Shown here: piece after piece, positions 62,305 to 64,000 of the stretch
Layout of the letters: each line of letters opens with the position of its first letter
How positions within the stretch are numbered: position 1 is the first letter of the stretch
Assembly: GCF_022012415.1 (NCBI RefSeq)
Contig: NZ_JAKLTR010000007.1
Coordinates: 62,001-126,000, forward strand
Source: Terrimonas ginsenosidimutans
GTDB taxonomy: Bacteria > Bacteroidota > Bacteroidia > Chitinophagales > Chitinophagaceae
Direction of reading: 5' to 3'
Length of the DNA stretch: 64,000 bases
The notes under the pieces: generated by a model
Told to the model about the DNA's origin: nothing
Seen by the model: the letters and a program-made list of their open reading frames with translations, nothing else
Databases searched by the model: none
Program-made: the position numbers and the translations under genes

Positions 62305-64000
62305 ATGATGATAAAAAACAACATGTTCTCCCGGTGTTTGTGCATTGCTTTGCTGGTTAGTAGCATTGTACCTGGTTGCCGCAGAGAGGAGCCGAAAAAT
62401 GATCCGGTTACATATGGCTCTTCCTTTTCGCTGACCATTTACACAGACAAAGCAATGTATAAGCCGGGCGAACAGGTTTTGTTCACGCTGAACAAAGCAC
62501 TTGCAGGAAATATAAAGATCCGTTACCGCCATTTCAGTGAGACGATCAGTGAAGCCACGCTGTCTGGAACAAACTGGAGCTGGACAGCACCTTCAGCGGA
62601 CTACACCGGCTATATGGTTGATCTTTACGAAGTGGCCGATGGAAAAGAAAAAGTGCATGCCAGCATTGGTGTGGATGTTTCTTCTGACTGGGCCAGGTTT
62701 CCGCGTTATGGATTTCTCACCAACTTCAGCCAGTTGAGCGATGATGAAATAAATAAAGTGGTGAAGAACCTTTCAAGACATCATATCAATGGGCTGCAAT
62801 ATTACGACTGGTTGTACAAGCATCACTGGCCAATGGCTGGTACAGGTGCGGCGCCGCAAAGCAGCTGGAAGGAGATCGCCAATAAGGATGTATATCTTTC
62901 AACCCTTAAGACATACATCGAGAAAGGACATGCGGCCAATATGAAGTCGATGTTCTACAATCTTGCATTCGGTGCCCTGAATGATGCAGCGGCGGATGGT
63001 GTCAATGAAGAATGGTACGCGTTCAAAGATGCGAATCATGGAACGAAAGATAAACATGAACTGCCCAAACCCTTTTTCAAGAGCGATATCTACGTGCTTG
63101 ATGCGGGTAACACGGGCTGGCAGAATTATATTGCCGCAAAGAACAAGGATGTATACACCGCACTTGATTTTGACGGTTATCATGTGGATGCATTAGGCGA
63201 TCGTGGCAGTTTGTATAATTTCAGCGGTCAATCGATCAACCAGGCAGCAACGTTCAAACCGTTCCTTGAAGCAATGAAAGCGGCTTCACCGACAAAACGA
63301 CTCGTGATGAATGCCGTGAATCAATATGGGCAGCAAACCAGTATCTCCCAGTCGCCGGTGGATTTCCTGTATACCGAAGTATGGGGGCCGAATGAACGCT
63401 TCGAGGATCTGGCGAACATTATCCGCAACAATGATTTCTATGGCAACAATGCAAAGAAGACGGTGCTTGCTGCATACCTGAACTACAATAAGGCGAACAA
63501 TCCGGGAATGTTCAATACGCCTGCGGTATTGCTGGCCGATGCCGTGATCTTTGCATTTGGTGGTTCGCATTTGGAGCTGGGCGAGCATATGCTGGGGAAA
63601 GAATATTTCCCGAATAATAACCTGCAGATGTCTGATGAATTAAAGACATCGCTGATGAGTTATTATGATTTCCTTGTTGCCTATGAAAACCTATTGCGCG
63701 ATGGCGGATCTTTTAATCTGCCTGCGATCAGCTGTACCAATGGCAAACTTTCACTGGAGAGCTGGCCTGCTGCTGCAGGTAAAGTGGCGGTACAGGGAAA
63801 ACTGATCGGCAACCGTCAGATCTTTCATCTGCTGAATTTTTCTAACGCAAATTCCACTAACTGGCGTGACACGGATGGCACACAGTTAAAACCATCTTTG
63901 GTGGAAGATGCTGCGATCCGCTTTACAGCTACAGGCGCTGTCAAAAAGATCTGGCTTGCTTCGCCGGATGCTGATCGCGGTGTTGCGAGAACCTTACAAT
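62305..64000 (+). CDS. GH66-family dextranase-like lipoprotein (truncated by window end)
   Basis: At least 565 codons; the stop codon lies beyond the window. ATG 62305 is followed by a lipoprotein signal with a VPGC lipobox (Cys25). An Ig-like N-terminal part leads to the catalytic barrel with GFLTNFSQLSDDEI, YYDWLYKHHWPM, then FDGYHVDALGD with the likely nucleophile Asp295, and FLYTEVWG with the acid/base Glu358. These are the GH66 marks of endo-dextranases and cycloisomaltooligosaccharide glucanotransferases. It would cut alpha-1,6-glucan chains at the cell surface for uptake by SusC/D. It is the fourth gene of PUL 2, 15 bp after the SusE/F-like gene. Confidence 0.88.
   Translation, partial: MMIKNNMFSRCLCIALLVSSIVPGCRREEPKNDPVTYGSSFSLTIYTDKAMYKPGEQVLFTLNKALAGNIKIRYRHFSETISEATLSGTNWSWTAPSADYTGYMVDLYEVADGKEKVHASIGVDVSSDWARFPRYGFLTNFSQLSDDEINKVVKNLSRHHINGLQYYDWLYKHHWPMAGTGAAPQSSWKEIANKDVYLSTLKTYIEKGHAANMKSMFYNLAFGALNDAAADGVNEEWYAFKDANHGTKDKHELPKPFFKSDIYVLDAGNTGWQNYIAAKNKDVYTALDFDGYHVDALGDRGSLYNFSGQSINQAATFKPFLEAMKAASPTKRLVMNAVNQYGQQTSISQSPVDFLYTEVWGPNERFEDLANIIRNNDFYGNNAKKTVLAAYLNYNKANNPGMFNTPAVLLADAVIFAFGGSHLELGEHMLGKEYFPNNNLQMSDELKTSLMSYYDFLVAYENLLRDGGSFNLPAISCTNGKLSLESWPAAAGKVAVQGKLIGNRQIFHLLNFSNANSTNWRDTDGTQLKPSLVEDAAIRFTATGAVKKIWLASPDADRGVARTLQ

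Overview
The window looks like a chromosomal stretch of a soil- or plant-type Bacteroidota, most likely a member of the Chitinophagaceae. The reasons are two SusC/SusD polysaccharide-utilization loci each with a giant hybrid two-component regulator, many SPII lipoproteins, Bacteroidota-type BtuG-like vitamin B12 surface proteins, few Shine-Dalgarno sequences, and many PAS or HisKA_2 kinases. The assignment to family is an inference. No rRNA, tRNA, CRISPR array, transposase or phage gene was recognised.

Layout. 0.3-1.9 kb: an SRPBCC protein and a serine hydrolase. 2.1-10.4 kb: a cobalamin riboswitch followed by a B12-uptake operon (BtuB-like receptor, BtuG-like propeller lipoprotein, two related PKD-type surface proteins, and a second propeller lipoprotein with an Ig-like domain) that ends at a strong terminator. 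10.5-11.6 kb: a secreted erythromycin-esterase-like protein. 11.6-15.7 kb: a tight minus-strand operon kaiC-kaiB-kaiB-histidine kinase without kaiA. 16-20 kb: small proteins, an RRM RNA-binding protein and a large secreted protein of unknown function, followed by an 11-bp-period repeat array.

20.7-31.6 kb is the most unusual region. Two paralogous HisKA_2 signalling pairs (a TPR kinase with a single-domain response regulator, and a short membrane kinase with a REC-GAF-AAA+-HTH sigma54 activator) bracket a lipoprotein, two alpha/beta hydrolases and a catalase. Three intergenic regions inside it carry paired copies of an 18-bp dyad (TTAGCG-N6-CGCTAA type) about 2, 3 and 4 helical turns apart. 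One of them is followed by a good -24/-12 promoter and another by a weaker one. I infer a sigma54-dependent stress regulon controlled by the local activator.

31.7-39.4 kb: a membrane protein, another alpha/beta hydrolase, a small membrane protein, a REC protein, a PAS kinase, and a Crp/Fnr-type regulator with an SDR oxidoreductase; both of the last two are preceded by the same TTTACC-N4-GGTAAA dyad. 39.6-51.5 kb: PUL 1 on the minus strand (SusC, SusD, GH130-type lipoprotein, FucP-like sugar permease, HTCS regulator), probably for a mannoside. 51.9-64 kb: PUL 2 (divergent HTCS regulator, then SusC, SusD, SusE/F-like three-repeat glycan-binding lipoprotein and a GH66 dextranase-family enzyme cut by the window end), probably for dextran or another alpha-1,6-glucan. 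A long palindromic repeat is present at three sites in the two PULs.
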